Position numbers and translations under genes: made by a program. From Isoetes taiwanensis (lineage: Eukaryota > Streptophyta > Lycopodiopsida > Isoetales > Isoetaceae), in the NCBI GenBank assembly GCA_021234155.1, contig JAJEKV010000009.1, positions 6,497,546-6,561,545 on the forward strand: a stretch of DNA of 64,000 bases, written 5' to 3'. The notes under the pieces are model-generated. The model was not told the DNA's origin. It saw only the letters and a program-made list of their open reading frames with translations, and made no database searches. This document shows positions 21,522 to 33,153 of this stretch, one piece after another; position 1 is the first letter of the stretch; the number at the start of each line of letters is the position of its first letter.

Positions 21522-22700
21522 TTTTCCCGCGTTTCCTTTGTTACGTCTGTCTTTATCCTGTCATGTCCGAAGGCCGCCATCATTTATTCGTATTCGGTGT
21601 AGTTAATGCGACGTATTCTCTGCCGATATTTTTGTGCCAGATCGTACCCTGCCTTTTTTCGTAGGCTTGTAAGTATAGTCCTTAACGGCTATCTCTTTTG
21701 CCCCCTCATTAATTATCGTACCCTTCATCTATTTAATGCTAAATTAACGCTTTCCAGTTAGCCACTCTCATGTTTGTCCACATGGTTACGCCCTGTCGTC
21801 GTGGATGCCCTACCCTACCGCCATGCGTCTCTGTAACGGGAATTTTTCTTCGATGGTCTCCAATTTCGTTATTTCAAATCCTTCCCACTTCTGTCTGTAT
21901 CTGGATCGTTCGTTTCAGCTTTTGCTCTTTCTCGTGTACCTCCCCCCCCGGCGTTGTTCCGCTGTTCCGTGTTACCAATTCGTCAATTCATTATTGTGTC
22001 TAATCTACCTATGTTTTCTGTTACAGACGAACTCGTATCCCCACCTATTTCCTATTATTTCTGTTAGTATCTCGCCGTGCATATCCAAATTTTATTGTTT
22101 TTGTTAGATAGGAGGCCTCGGCGTGGCAATCGCCGTGCCTTGCTTACTTCTTCCTATGATATTCCTCAGATGGTGTACAAATAACACTGCATCGCTTTGC
22201 TGTTCTCCGGCATTTATATATATATTTTATACCAAAGAATCCAATTTAATCGAAACATGTACTATGCCTCTGTCAAAGATATAATAAGTATGAATGCTGA
22301 TTCATCTTTCTACCTTTCTAGCTCGTGCCCATATCCCCCTTCCTTTTTCTACAAACCATGTCTCTCTTCTTTACACATTACTGATAGGACCTCCGGCCAG
22401 AATAGAAACCGTTTGCAAGCTAAGTTACCAAAAAGATCACCAGAAAGATCGAAATACCTGGTGACACGCATTTCCTGGTGACATTCGCGCCCATCGCCCA
22501 TCCGTATCCGTATTGTGGGAATACTTTATGTTGTTCCCTGTGTTTATTGGATGAATGGTGGGATAAAACAAAATGGAAAGTGGGCCACTATTAATTCGGA
22601 AGATTATTTTGTGCCGCCACGTGGCACTACCAATAATGCGAAATGGAAGTTAGGTCACAGAATTGAATTTTATCGTCCACGGAGACCCATGTGATTATAA
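21522..22700. other. Upstream region of the zinc-finger ORF, no gene seen
   Basis: Pyrimidine-rich on the plus strand, no convincing coding signal. Around 22656-22690 the minus strand carries GGTCTCCGTGGACG followed by ATAAAATTCAATTC, the 3'-end motif also found near 2325, 4217 and 28200. Confidence 0.4.
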
Positions 22701-22711
22701 ATAGTAGAGAG

Positions 22712-22800
22712 TTATTACCTTGAGTTGGGCAACGTAGACTGTTTGTGGCACTTCCATTGTGGGAGCCACCCTTTAGGTCAAGCCAGGCTTTGTAGGGCAA
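22712..22800 (+). repeat. About 90-bp dispersed repeat, copy 1 of 3
   Basis: Pattern: CTTGAGTTGGGCAA, then CACTTCCATTGTGGGAGCC, then TTTAGGTCAAGCCAGGCTTT. The same order of phrases recurs at 23632-23720 and 23785-23880, with divergence. Confidence 0.6.
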
Positions 22801-22969
22801 TATGTTGCTTGTTTGTTGACAAAAGTAGTCAAAATCTACTTTCTCAAATGTGCGCAACTGAGTATATAGTGTTGGGCAAATATAAACCTATTTGATTACA
22901 AAAGAAGAATGTTATTCCTAGGATGGGTCCTAAGACACAACAAGTGGCCGAAGTGAAGTGGTGTTCTCA

Positions 22970-23631
22970 TTGAGCTTTGCAAAAACACTGAGTACAAATG
23001 GATCCCTCACTAGGGATAGATAAATTGAAAAAATGAACCCTAAATGCTCCGAAACTAGACAATCATCGAGAGCATGATGAAAACTGAAGACTATAACACA
23101 AAAGAAGACGATATCAATGGAAGACGATCGATGCCCAACGTCCCAGGAACAAGTACCCCTGCGTCTGGCTTGTGCACTGCGAGCCCTGCCACCTGAAAAA
23201 AGGGGACCTGGACAACATAACCCGTTAGATCGTCAGAAATGAAACAGTGGCAGGACTGATGCCAGATATGATGGAAAGACAACTCGGAGGCCGCAGGGCC
23301 ACGCCGAGAGAATAGCACGGTCGACCAACCGGTACGAAGAAGACAAAAACCAAATGACAGAAAAAACCGGTTGGTACCGCCTCGGAGGCGACAAAGGCCA
23401 CGCCGAGAGTGAATAAAGAGATCAAACAAACCGTCAAGTCATGCAAAACCGACTAAGAGGGAGGGGGGGCGGGAAACCAGGTAGAGGCGACCGTAAGATA
23501 GGAGAAAAGCCCAAGGAGAACGCCGATAACCAAAGAAAAGGAAAAATGGGCTATAAAAAGGGGAAGGAGCTGAGGTGGCGTCCCCATCCAAGGAATGGCG
23601 GTTCTATTGCTAGCGCAATAGAACCGAAGCA
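22970..23631. other. GC-richer segment with short repeats, no gene
   Basis: It contains two copies of GCCACGCCGAGAG (about 23298 and 23398) and an inverted pair ACCAACCGGT / ACCGGTTGGT (about 23324 and 23370). Open frames here lack any recognisable protein feature. Confidence 0.4.
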
Positions 23632-23880
23632 TTACCCTAAGTTGGACAATGAGTTTGATCGTCTTTGTTTCCAATATGGGAGCCCTTTGGATTGAGCTAA
23701 GCTTTGTGGTTCATATTCTCATTGATATATAATTAAAGCAAGAATGCAACTGAGATGAATTATAAATAAGCGAATGGAAATGTATGAAGTGCCTTGAGCA
23801 ATGTAGTTTTAATAGTTTTTATGGCAGCACTTCCAACATGGAAGCCCTTTAGGTTGAGCTAGGCTTTGTAGTTCCATATT
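23632..23880 (+). repeat. About 90-bp dispersed repeat, copies 2 and 3
   Basis: Copy 2 (23632-23720) has CCTAAGTTGGACAATG and ATATGGGAGCCCTTTGGATT. Copy 3 (23785-23880) has CCTTGAGCAATGTAG and AACATGGAAGCCCTTTAGGT. Both end with an AGCTAGGCTTTG-like stretch, matching copy 1 at 22712. Confidence 0.6.
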
Positions 23881-24685
23881 GTAATTAGTGCCTACATTTT
23901 TGTTATTGATATAATCAATGCATAAATTCACAATAGATTTCCAGGTACTTTGGTCGAGGATCAACATCGATTCAACTTTGGATGTCACTAATAAACCCTA
24001 CCCTTGGCCTAGGAATGCATGAATGTCAAGTGCAAAGAAATGTCAATAGTTGTAAATAATGAATAATATGTGAAACATAAAAACTAAACCTTAATTCTCA
24101 TCAAAGCAAAAGCGGTTAGACTATTGTTTAAATGCCATAATTAATAAATTTTTTTGCATGTGACATCCTATAGTTGGCGGTGACATTTTCGGAGAAGACA
24201 AGGAGGTACAGTAGCCACGATGGCTGGAGGACGTCGCAGCGAACCAGCAGCAGACCCTGATGCCTTCGTCCTATCTAAATCAGCCTGGGAGGAGCTTATT
24301 ACCATGGTTCGAGGGGTGCAGGTAGAAGTTACACAGGTAAGAACTTTATTGGATAGAGTTGCCCAGCTTCAAAGCACGGTAGAGGCATTAACAGCACGGG
24401 TAGAAGAATTGGAAAAGAAAGAAGTTCAGGGAATAGGACCAGAAGCAAATTTAAAAGAAGAAGTGCAGACAATTTTGGAAGAAGAAAGAGAGAAACAGAA
24501 AAGGGCCTCCCGGGTTAGAATAATCAGCATTCCAGAGGGGGAAAAGGAAGATGTTAGGATGGTCACAAATAAATTTTGTGATGAACAGCTCCAGATTGAC
24601 AAATCATGCGTGCTAGATGCATGGAGAACAGGAAAAAAGATAGAAGGCAAGCATAGACATATTTTAGTAAAATGTAGAGATGAAT

Positions 24686-25777
24686 CCCCATCGATCCGAG
24701 ACATCGGATCGCCATTCTAGAATGGGGCGAGCATGCATGTCTTGCATGCATGCATGCGGCGCATGCCCTTTTTGGTTGGGAGTTCGCTATTTTAGGCGCG
24801 ATTCTGCATCAACGTCTCATCGGCGCTTCCTCTTCTCTCTCAGCAGTACCTTATTCTTTTTCTTTGAATCCAGGCAGGGGAGGGGCTTCTCCCTGCTTGG
24901 TTTGGCCAATTTGGCATTTCTTTCATGCTGTGGCATGTCCTTTCTCGGCCTTGGCTCATCTTTAGCCTTCATCCTGTGACCTTCGTCCTCGATTCCAGTT
25001 TTGTTAAGGAAGTCCTTTGGTATTCGGGCGGTTTGTTGGTTTCATGCGAGTCCCATTCTAGAATCCCATCGATCCGAGACATCGGATCGCCATTTTAGAA
25101 TGGGACGAGCATGCATGTCTTGCATGCATGCATGCGGCGCATGCCCTTTCTGGTTGGGAGTTCGCTATTTTAGGCGTGATTCTGCATCAACGTCTCATCG
25201 GCGCTTCCTCTTCTCTCTCGCCAGCATTATTATTTTTTTTCTTTGAACCCACCCTCCCTCCCCTTCTTTGTTTATTGTATTTGTCGCCTGGCACGCATGA
25301 CCAGCCCCTCTATTTGAAGAGGTTTTTGTTTTATTGTCGTGGCACGCGTGATCAGCCCCTCCACTCTGGGAGGTTTGTTTTGTCACGTTTTTTTGTGTTG
25401 GTGATGTGCAGGTACAGGTTGGCGAGCGGCATCTGTTTCGACTTCTCCATTCGTGGGTTTTGGGAGCGATTTCTCTGCCTTACGTTTGTCCAAGCCCCTT
25501 GCCGAAGGCTTATCACTAGGGTTTTTCCTCGAAAACCCGAAAGGGCGGGGTTTTTTAATCTCCGTGATAAGCTTTCGGCAGGTACACCAGCCAACCATCT
25601 ATTAGCATTGTATTTTATGGGGTCCAAATTATATAATTGGATATTCCCTTTATTTTTCATGGGTAGTTCGCATGTGTGCGGCTACCCACTATCCACCATT
25701 GTAGAAAATCTGCTGAGATGAATGAGAAGCCTAGTCTAGGGCGGTTTGTTGGTTTCATGTGAGCCCCATTCTAGAAT
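24686..25777 (+). mobile_element. Composite 1.1-kb repeat, copy 2
   Basis: Unit a 24686-25064 and unit b 25065-25777 match copy 1 (4852-5946) unit for unit. They have the same CCCATCGATCCGAGACATCG leaders, the same junction ATTCTAGAAT|CCCATCGATC and the same terminal GAGCCCCATTCTAGAAT. The insertion falls inside a LINE ORF1, so the boundaries are well defined. GAAT occurs at both edges and may be a 4-bp target duplication. Confidence 0.85.
25498..25582 (+). repeat. Long hairpin inside composite repeat copy 2
   Basis: CTTGCCGAAGGCTTATCAC at 25498-25516 pairs with GTGATAAGCTTTCGGCAGG at 25564-25582. Equivalent to 5664-5748 in copy 1. Confidence 0.8.
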
Positions 25778-25986
25778 CAGCAAGAGTAGAAATGCTCAAA
25801 GCAGGGCCAAATTTAAAGGGATCAGATTTCCGGGTGTGTGAAGATTTAACTTGGCTGCAACTTGCAAACCGTCCTGCAGCATTGAGACAGGTTAAAGAAG
25901 CAAGAGAAGAAGGAAAGTGGGTTGTTTACAGGAATGGTCAGGTTATCATAAGAGATCGAAAGGAATAGGAATTCCCAGGCAGGCAA

Positions 25987-26187
25987 TTGGGGCCTGCCGC
26001 AATTAGCTTTGGATGCCTAAATGTTAGAGGTCCAAAAATTAACATGCTAGATAGTCGTCAGATGGACATTTTCTTTGCGGTAGAAACATGGGAACACGAA
26101 ACACACACAGGATACCAAGTGTCAAGGGTTATCAATCTTTTTCAGTCTGGAACAAGAAACCAACACGGGGGAGACCGTACGGGGGCA
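25987..26187 (+). pseudogene. LINE ORF2 N-terminus (endonuclease start), truncated
   Basis: The frame encodes FGCLNVRGPKINML and FFAVETWEHETHTGYQV, the first two blocks of an AP-type endonuclease, matching LVETWEHN in the LINE at 14644-20110. It begins 18 bp after the ORF1 stop, as expected for an L1-type bicistronic element. Coding sequence ends where the minisatellite starts near 26188, so reverse transcriptase is absent. Confidence 0.7.
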
Positions 26188-27385
26188 TAGTCTAGGTGGC
26201 ATGTTGGTGCCTAGGTGGCATGCTTGAGCCACCTTGGCATGTTGGAGCCTAGGTGGCATGTTGGAGTCGACGTGGCATGTTTGAGCCAGCTTGGCATATT
26301 GGAGCCTAGGTGGCATGGTGGGAGCCCACGTGGCATGTTTGAGCCACCTTGGCATGTTGGAGCCTAGGTGGCATGTTGGAGCACACGTGGCATGTTTGAG
26401 CCACCTTGTCATGTTGGAGCCTAGGTGGCATGTTTGAGCCACCTTGGCATTTTTGAAACTAGGTGGCATGTTGGTGCCTAGGTGGCATGCTTGAGCCACC
26501 TTGGCATGTTGGAGCCAAGGTGGCATGTTGGAGCCTAGGTGGTATGTTGTGAGCCACCTTGGCATGTTGGAGCTACCTTGGCATGTTGGAGCCTAGGTGG
26601 CACATGGCATGTTTGAGACACCTTGGCATGTTAGGGCCTAGGTGGTATGTTTGAGCCACCTTGGCATGTTGGAGCCTAGGTGGCATGTTGGAGCCCGCAG
26701 TGACATGTTTGAGCCACCTTGGCATGTTTGAGCCAGGTGGCATGTTGGTGCCTAGGTGGCATGCTCGAGCCACCTTGGCATGTTTGAGCCACCTTGGCAT
26801 GTTGGAGCCTAGGTGGCATGGTGGAGCCCAAGTGGCATGTTTGAGCCACCTTGGCATGTTGGAGCCTAGGTGGCATGTTGGAGCCCACGTGGCATGTTTG
26901 AGCCATCTTGGAATTTTTGAGCCTAGGTGGCATGTTGGTGCCCCACCTTGGCATGTTGGAGCCTATGTGGCATGTTGGAGCCCACGTGGCATGTTTGACC
27001 CATCTTGGCATGTTTGCACGACCTTGGCATGTTTGAGCCAAGGTGGCATGTTGGAGCCTAGGTGGCATGTTGTGAGCCACCTTGGCATGTTTGAGCCTAG
27101 GTGGCATGTTTGAGCCTAGGTGGCATGTTTGAGCTACATGGCATGTTTGAGCCACCTTGGCATGTTGGAGCCCAGGGAGCATGTTGGAGCACATGTGGCA
27201 TGTTTGAGCCACCTTGGCATGTTGGAGCCCGCGTGGCATGTTAGAGCCGGTGTGGCATGTTGGGGCCACCTTGGCATGTTGGAGCCCGCGTGGCATGTTA
27301 GAGCCGGTGTGGCATGTTGGAGCCACCTTGGCATGTCGGAGCCACCTTGGTGTTGAGCCTAGGTGGCGTGTTTGAGCCAAGTGGA
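26188..27385 (-). repeat. 19-bp minisatellite, array 3, inverted
   Basis: About 60 units of the same 19-bp family but on the opposite strand: TGGCATGTTGGAGCCTAGG and TTGGCATGTTTGAGCCACC on the plus strand. Near 27220-27330 a four-unit block with GAGCCGGTGTGGCATG is itself duplicated, a sign of recent higher-order expansion. Confidence 0.95.
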
Positions 27386-27738
27386 CAGAAAATGTGGCTA
27401 TTGCACATCCCTATGGAAGAAAAAGTTATGCACACTCAACTGATAATATCTTGATTGTTTTTTAATATTTGTGACTGATATTTAAAATGACTATCAGGGA
27501 GAACTTATAAGAACATGTGAAAAGAAATTTGGCTTGATTTGGAACCAAGGTGATGGAGAGATACGTGTTCAAATTGGATAAATTTGTTGCCAATGAACTG
27601 TAAGAAAAAACCAGCAAATAATCTTTTGAATCATGATCCTTATAAAGTTTTTATTGTGTGCTTTCAACTCCTACAAGTCTGAATGGAACCTGTGATCATG
27701 TGCATATGCTCAAAAAATGAATTTGAGGCAAAAGGGCA

Positions 27739-27870
<132 letters not shown>

Positions 27871-28097
27871 CATACTAGTTCCTTTTTTGCAATGTGGTCT
27901 CGAAGTTGAGACCGCTATATGAACTCGCAAAAGCAGGTGGTAGCAAAAACCTTAATTATAACAAATCCTAACAGATCACATTTTCTAATGTGTTGGTTGG
28001 GGGGGGCCCAGCTCTTGAAAAAATGTAGTGTGATGTGTGGTCACATGTCCAGTTGGATCTTTTTATCCTAGTGGTGGTAAAAAATGGTTAAAATACC

Positions 28098-28134
28098 TCT
28101 CTCCCTCCCTCCCTCCCTCCCTCCCTCCCTCCCT

Positions 28135-28178
<44 letters not shown>
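28098..28178 (+). repeat. Compound CT / CTCC / CT / CA microsatellite
   Basis: CTCTCT, then about eleven CTCC-type units, then CT repeats and a short CA run. Just downstream (28194-28225) GGTCCCTATGGATGTTA followed by AAATTCAATTC resembles the element 3'-end motif seen near 2325, 4217 and (minus) 22680. Confidence 0.9.
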
Positions 28179-28181
<3 letters not shown>

Positions 28182-28439
28182 TTTGATAGACTTGTTGGTC
28201 CCTATGGATGTTACAGATTAAATTCAATTCAACTCAATTATGGGATCTTAATATGCCTTTGCATTCTAGTTTTTTGGCTTATAGCATGAGGGGTAGAGGG
28301 ACAATGGATGAGATATTGCATTTTTTACACCTAATGGCATATAATGACAACATGAATACTTTTATGGTTGTCATATGGATGGGAGTAGTGCAATGATTGT
28401 ATAATGGTGCTTACAAAATTGGATATAAAGAACTTAAAA

Positions 28440-29170
28440 ATATCACACCCCTTTAGAGAACCATACATATATCACACCCCTTTAGAGAACTATACATCTT
28501 TTTAAAAACTACACTTACTTATAAACCACACCTCCAAAAACTACACCTCCTTAAAACACCACTACCTCAAAAAGAAAAACCACAAATCTTTTAACAAAAA
28601 CATACCTCCTTAAAAACCACACGCCCTAAAAAAAAAAAAACCACAACTCCTTAAAAAATAACAAGCATGCCTTTGTCCATTAAAAACAACACCATTAGTT
28701 AGTAAAACCACACCTCCATGGATCTACATGTAGGTTTTTTGAAATCTCTACGAATAAAGAACATGTGGACCTAAGAAAAATACTTTTCAACAAAGGACCA
28801 AAATTTGGGGTGAGTGTGTAAGAACATCAAGCTATTGGACTTGGTGGTTGCCTGGATTGGGTTAAAAAATATCACACCCCTTTGAATAGCCAACAATTCA
28901 CACCCTTCATGTATATCCCTTTTTTGGTCAGCCACTACACTTACTTATAAACCACACCTCCAAAAACTTGGTTGGTGTGGTTGATTTGGAAGCCCTCAAA
29001 GGTTGTGGATCTTTTTAATTCAAAAACATACCTCCTTTCCTCGACTCGTCCTAAAAAATAAATTTCAAAGCTTTTTGGTGTTTCCTGGATTAGTAGAGCC
29101 TTTTCCATTTAAAAACACTTCTTGGGTTAGTAGATGGTGAAACCACACCTCCAAAGATCTACAGTTGCAG
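28440..29170 (-). repeat. A/C-rich satellite, inverse relative of 6826-7768
   Basis: Phrases such as ACTTATAAACCACACCTCC, AAAAACTACACC and CACACCCCTTTAGAGAAC recur. Their reverse complements (GGAGGTGTGGTTTATAAGT) match the G/T satellite at 6826-7768. The block is interrupted by unrelated sequence around 28730-28930 and 28975-29100. Confidence 0.75.
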
Positions 29171-30137
29171 GTTTTGTGGAATCTCGAGGTATCAAGAACT
29201 TTGGGGACCCTCCTCACTTGTTTTGTAACATTACCATTCTTTTAATATATTGCTGACACAGTTCTTCAAAAAAAAAACATCAAGCTATTATACAAAAAGA
29301 TGGCAGACAAATCTTGATAAAACATAATCATTCATGGAACTGTGTGTTGCAAAAGTCCATCTCAACACACAATGACCAAGATAATATATGGTGCTTCTAT
29401 ATAAAAAATACTAGAATTGCAAGCGACAAATATTCTTTTACTAACCTTGTAAAAGAGTTTTTTACAAATGCACACTAGTCATAGAATCAACTTTTGTTCA
29501 TTGTCAAGAATGAATTCGAAGAGGCAGAGCATAATGAATTCGAAGAGATAGAGCATAATGGCATTTGTTTGAAAAGCTCAAGAGCCTTGACAATAGGCTT
29601 TCTCCTTTCTTAAACCCAAGAACATGTACCCTACATTCTATTTGAAGAAATGAAAATGGAACCAATTGGCTTGAAACCATGGTTTACATCCATATAACAA
29701 AGGCAAAAATAGTTTCAACAATCAATGCCCTTCAAATCTTCATAATTCAACCATGTAGATATCTGAGAGAAGATAGACCTTGTGAAAATGACCATCCCAG
29801 TAAGCCATAGCAAAAGAAAAATTTGTTAAATTTTAAGTACAGAATGAATCTTACTAGAATCTTCCTGGATCCTTTGGACATATATAAGAACATATATCGG
29901 AATGCTTCCTATACTTGAATGCTTTCGATAATCTGATCTCAAATGGTATGCTATGAATGTAGATGTTTTGCTTTCCTGGTTTTAGCATGTACCTAGCTAA
30001 TAATGCAATGACGATCGGTTTCTATAAGGCAATGGTAATACCAACAATTCCTCTCGGTTGAGTAGGTGCCTACATAAGAAAAGGAATTGTAATACAAATA
30101 TGATAAACTTATCACTATATAATAATATGTTTGGTTC
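29171..30137. other. AT-rich intergenic, nothing recognised
   Basis: Only a short direct repeat (AATGAATTCGAAGAG twice, about 29510-29545) stands out. Confidence 0.35.
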
Positions 30138-30149
30138 TTAATTAACCAG

Positions 30150-31224
30150 CATTTCAAAAAGACTGGTGCATAGATTTATTGAATATCTGGTCCAATAATG
30201 CTGAAAAAGTTGATCAGAGCATCCTTCAACAGCGATGTGTTTTCTGAGACTTCCTGAGGATAACTTTCCTTCGGTTAAAAAATCAGGATGCACAAAATGC
30301 CCATCTACAAGTACATATAAAAATAAATTACAAAGATATGGGAACATATGGAAGAAGTTTACCGGGAAAAAAAAATACTATCAAAATACTCCTCACTTGG
30401 TGCCATTACGACATAAGCAATGCAAACCTTTCCATCTCCCATACCCTTAAATAGAAGGGATGAAAAGTCCTCTATTGCCAACATTGTCAAACTGCCTGCT
30501 TAACTGAAAGCATCAAGACAAAACAAATGTATCAACAAAAGATCCAAAAAAGACTCAAACTTGTAGGAAGTGCTCCATGCAAATGAGAAAGGAAGTGGTT
30601 TGCATTACTCGCCATGAAGTTTCTTTCAGCTAGCTCACTCATGAAGCCCCTGAAATATAGCAAATGAAGTTAATAAAAAAAATCAAGAAAATTATACATG
30701 ACGAGCTCATAATAGGCTGAATAGGTCAAATTTATATTCAACTTCAACAAGAAGAATAAGTGGATCAAAGCTAAACGTTCTCTAAATTATTCTACCAATT
30801 CTGGCACGCAAGCCACTTGAAAGTTGCAAACTGATATAAAATCCAGATTTTCATCTACTTTAGAAGCTTTCTCTAGTTCATGCACCTTGTGTATAAGGTG
30901 CTATGATTTGAAAATTTGTGTCTAATTGCAAGTTCGAGGCTGCAGTCCTGCTAGTCATTATATGAAAAGGAAATTTGAGTCATCTGCATGGGGATTAAGA
31001 AAGCAAATATACTTGTATTAGTTGAGCCGAACAAAAATCTACCTTAATTTTTATATCAGTCAATTGTGGACATGTAGCAGTAAGATGCAAGAACATGCAA
31101 CGAATAGAAGGATTTAACCATACAAAGTTCATAATATGCACATGCCATATCAAATAGGCATGGCCTTACCTTTGCACATTCTGCCCTTGCTGTTGCAATA
31201 CACCACTCCATTCCCAAACGCCAT
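30150..31224 (-). other. Possible minus-strand split gene, unidentified
   Basis: Exon-like pieces lie in order. 31224-31170 gives MAFGNGVVYCNSKGRMCK ending at a consensus donor AAAG|GTAAGG. 30649-30560 follows TATATTTCAG and reads GFMSELAERNFMASNANHFL in one frame. 30510-30430 follows TGCTTTCAG and reads LSRQFDNVGNRGLFIPSI. 30309-30162 follows ACTTGTAG and reads GHFVHPDFLTEGKLSSGSLR then GCSDQLFQHYWTRYSIN. I do not recognise the protein. Phases between pieces do not all agree, and a stop follows the third piece, so this may be a decayed gene or coincidence. Confidence 0.3.
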
Positions 31225-31757
31225 GATATTTACTTCAATGCAAGGTAGATGCGGCAGAGGAAAACATGCGGAAGGGAATAAGATATGACAGAGTGTGCAG
31301 CCGGAAAGAGTTCTTTTTTTTTGTAGAATTTGCAAGGGTATTTGAAGAAATGAAAGAAGGGATACAAATCCCATTGCGAGCCCATTATTTACTAAGCAGT
31401 TGCCTGTTCCAGCCTCTCATATGTCTTCAATATAGATGATCCAGATCATCTGGGTCAACAAATTTGTCGGTTAAGGGGAAAGCTTGAAGCTTGGAAGAGA
31501 GATAATCTGAAGAATCCGACCACCAGCATTTAGCCATATCACTATAGCTCTGCCTATGTCGCTGCAAAACCGTGAACAAGCTCTGCCATAGAATAAAAAT
31601 GTTACCAGTGTTTGTTGGACCTAAGATCCACAGACAAGTCTTGTTGCCCTATCGAAAAATACAAGCTTTAGTGCAGAGAAGAAAAAGAAAGGAGGAAGGC
31701 AGCTTGGTGGCTATGAAACGAAGAAAGAATTTACAAGGGAAAAAAAAGGGGACAAAT

Positions 31758-32364
31758 TGATATGGTGCTCGGGGGATTGACCTTGCATAGAACAATATTT
31801 ATTGATATAATCAAGTAAGAAAGCCATCTAGCATGTCTAAGCCTTGATATATTATCAAAGAGAGAGCTAAAAATAAACCTTGACCTTTATTTAGAAGCAA
31901 AACGGCAGAAAAGGTGTTGTTACCTATAAATAGAAGGTCAAGTTTGAGAATCCGCGACCACAACTCAAAACTCGGTGATCCTTACCTTATTGGAAAGCCC
32001 TTGAAGTCTAGTTTCCAGATTAAGCTTGGTTGTCCATAGATTTCGTACGGTTTGAAAGTTATGACCAGAAAGGTGCATAGGGGTCTAAGCTGACTGCACA
32101 ACTAGATCTGCTTCTTTCTATGTCTGATCAAAAGCCTAGCCTTGCTTTCTAGTATTTTCTCTAGTTTCTCGCATGATCATATCATTAGAAGGAGTTCCTA
32201 TAACACCAGTGGTTGGTGGCTAGAAAGAGCTTGTTCTTATACAGTCTTGCTGAGTAGCTTGACTTGTGACATCTCTTCTAGTTGGTCCAATTGGGTGGTA
32301 AATCGAGTACCCTGTGGTGTTTTACTTTCTAATAAGTTGATGAGTTTGCAGGAAGAACAGAGCA
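31758..32364 (+). repeat. Left LTR
   Basis: 607 bp, TG...CA ends, highly similar to 33154-33765 throughout with scattered substitutions and short indels. The stretch CTATAAATAG near 31925 may be the promoter TATA box. Confidence 0.85.
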
Positions 32365-32927
32365 TCAGAGCGTAAGTTGATCTTTAAAATAATCCTTTGT
32401 TAGGCCTTTAACACATTTCGAGATTTTGTTTTAGCCAATTCGACGTCGTAACATATACTTGATGACTAGAAAGTTCCAGAGAGGTTAATCGGTTGGTTTA
32501 ACAGACTGCCAGAGAGGGAAGGAAGAAACTATTGTTGTTCTTAATGCAGGGGAAGTAAGAAAGGACAAGAGACGAAAAGGATTGTCCTAAGTAGTTGGAG
32601 TCTAGAAGATATTGAGCAAGAAAAGTATGCTTTGCAAATGATCAGAAAGATCCATCTCCAAGTTGACAAAGAGAAGGCAGAAGCCTAAGAGATAGAGGGC
32701 GAATTCAGATTGATCATCTGAAAGATAAGTAAACTAAACAAGTTTGTGTATGCTTGTGATTGCTAGTTTGAATGATCATAGTTTTGATTTGAGTTAAGAA
32801 AGGAGTTTCTTTTTCAATCGAATGTTGCTCTAGAGTTTAAGAGTAAGGAGGTAACTGTGACTGCAGCACAGAAGCCAGATTGTTAAGAGCCTTTTAGGCA
32901 GATGGTAAGTTTACCAGTCTAGAAAAT

Positions 32928-33153
32928 CCTTCCTGCAAGGCAGATGATCGAGTTCGATCAGTCTTGAGACGGAAAGGGGAGAAATTATTCCTGCAAGGCA
33001 GTTGATCGAGTTCGATCAGCCTTGAGACAGGAAGGAAATAAATTATTTCCGCAAGACAGATGATCGAATACGATCAGTCTTGAGACGGGAAGGAATTGTT
33101 AAGACCCGCAAGGCAGATGATCGAGGACGATCAGTCTTGAGACGGGAAGGAAT
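32928..33153 (+). repeat. Four tandem units of about 60 bp in the LTR element interior
   Basis: Each contains GCAAGGCAGATGATCGA, a palindromic GATCGAGTTCGATC-type core and GTCTTGAGACGG. Starts are near 32928, 32988, 33048 and 33104. The last unit ends in the purine tract next to the right LTR. Confidence 0.85.

Larger units (their letters stand above)
24220..25968 (+). pseudogene. LINE ORF1 split by the composite repeat
   Basis: Residues from ATG 24220 give a coiled coil (about 25-95, VEALTARVEELEKKE) and the start of an RRM (RVRIISIPEGEKEDVRMV ... HRHILVKCRDE). The frame is broken at 24686 by the 1.09-kb composite repeat and resumes after 25777 with ARVEMLKAGPNLKG and the C-terminal domain (FRVCEDLTWLQLAN, then EGKWVVYRNGQVI), stopping at 25966-25968. 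Removing the insert restores the original reading phase, since the flanks read GAT GAA T / GAATCAGC. As in the first LINE this is an L1 ORF1p-like RNA-binding protein, here disrupted by a later insertion. Confidence 0.8.
24181..26187 (+). mobile_element. Second L1-like LINE, interrupted and 3'-truncated
   Basis: It comprises ORF1 (24220 onward), the composite repeat inserted at 24686, the remainder of ORF1 to 25968, and the first 200 bp of ORF2. The 19-bp minisatellite array then replaces everything downstream from about 26188. Sequence differs from the minus-strand LINE at 14644-20110 but the architecture is the same. Confidence 0.75.

Noticed and set aside
26122-27380. Open frames of up to 234 codons across array 3
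   Set aside because: Same minisatellite artefact in inverse orientation.
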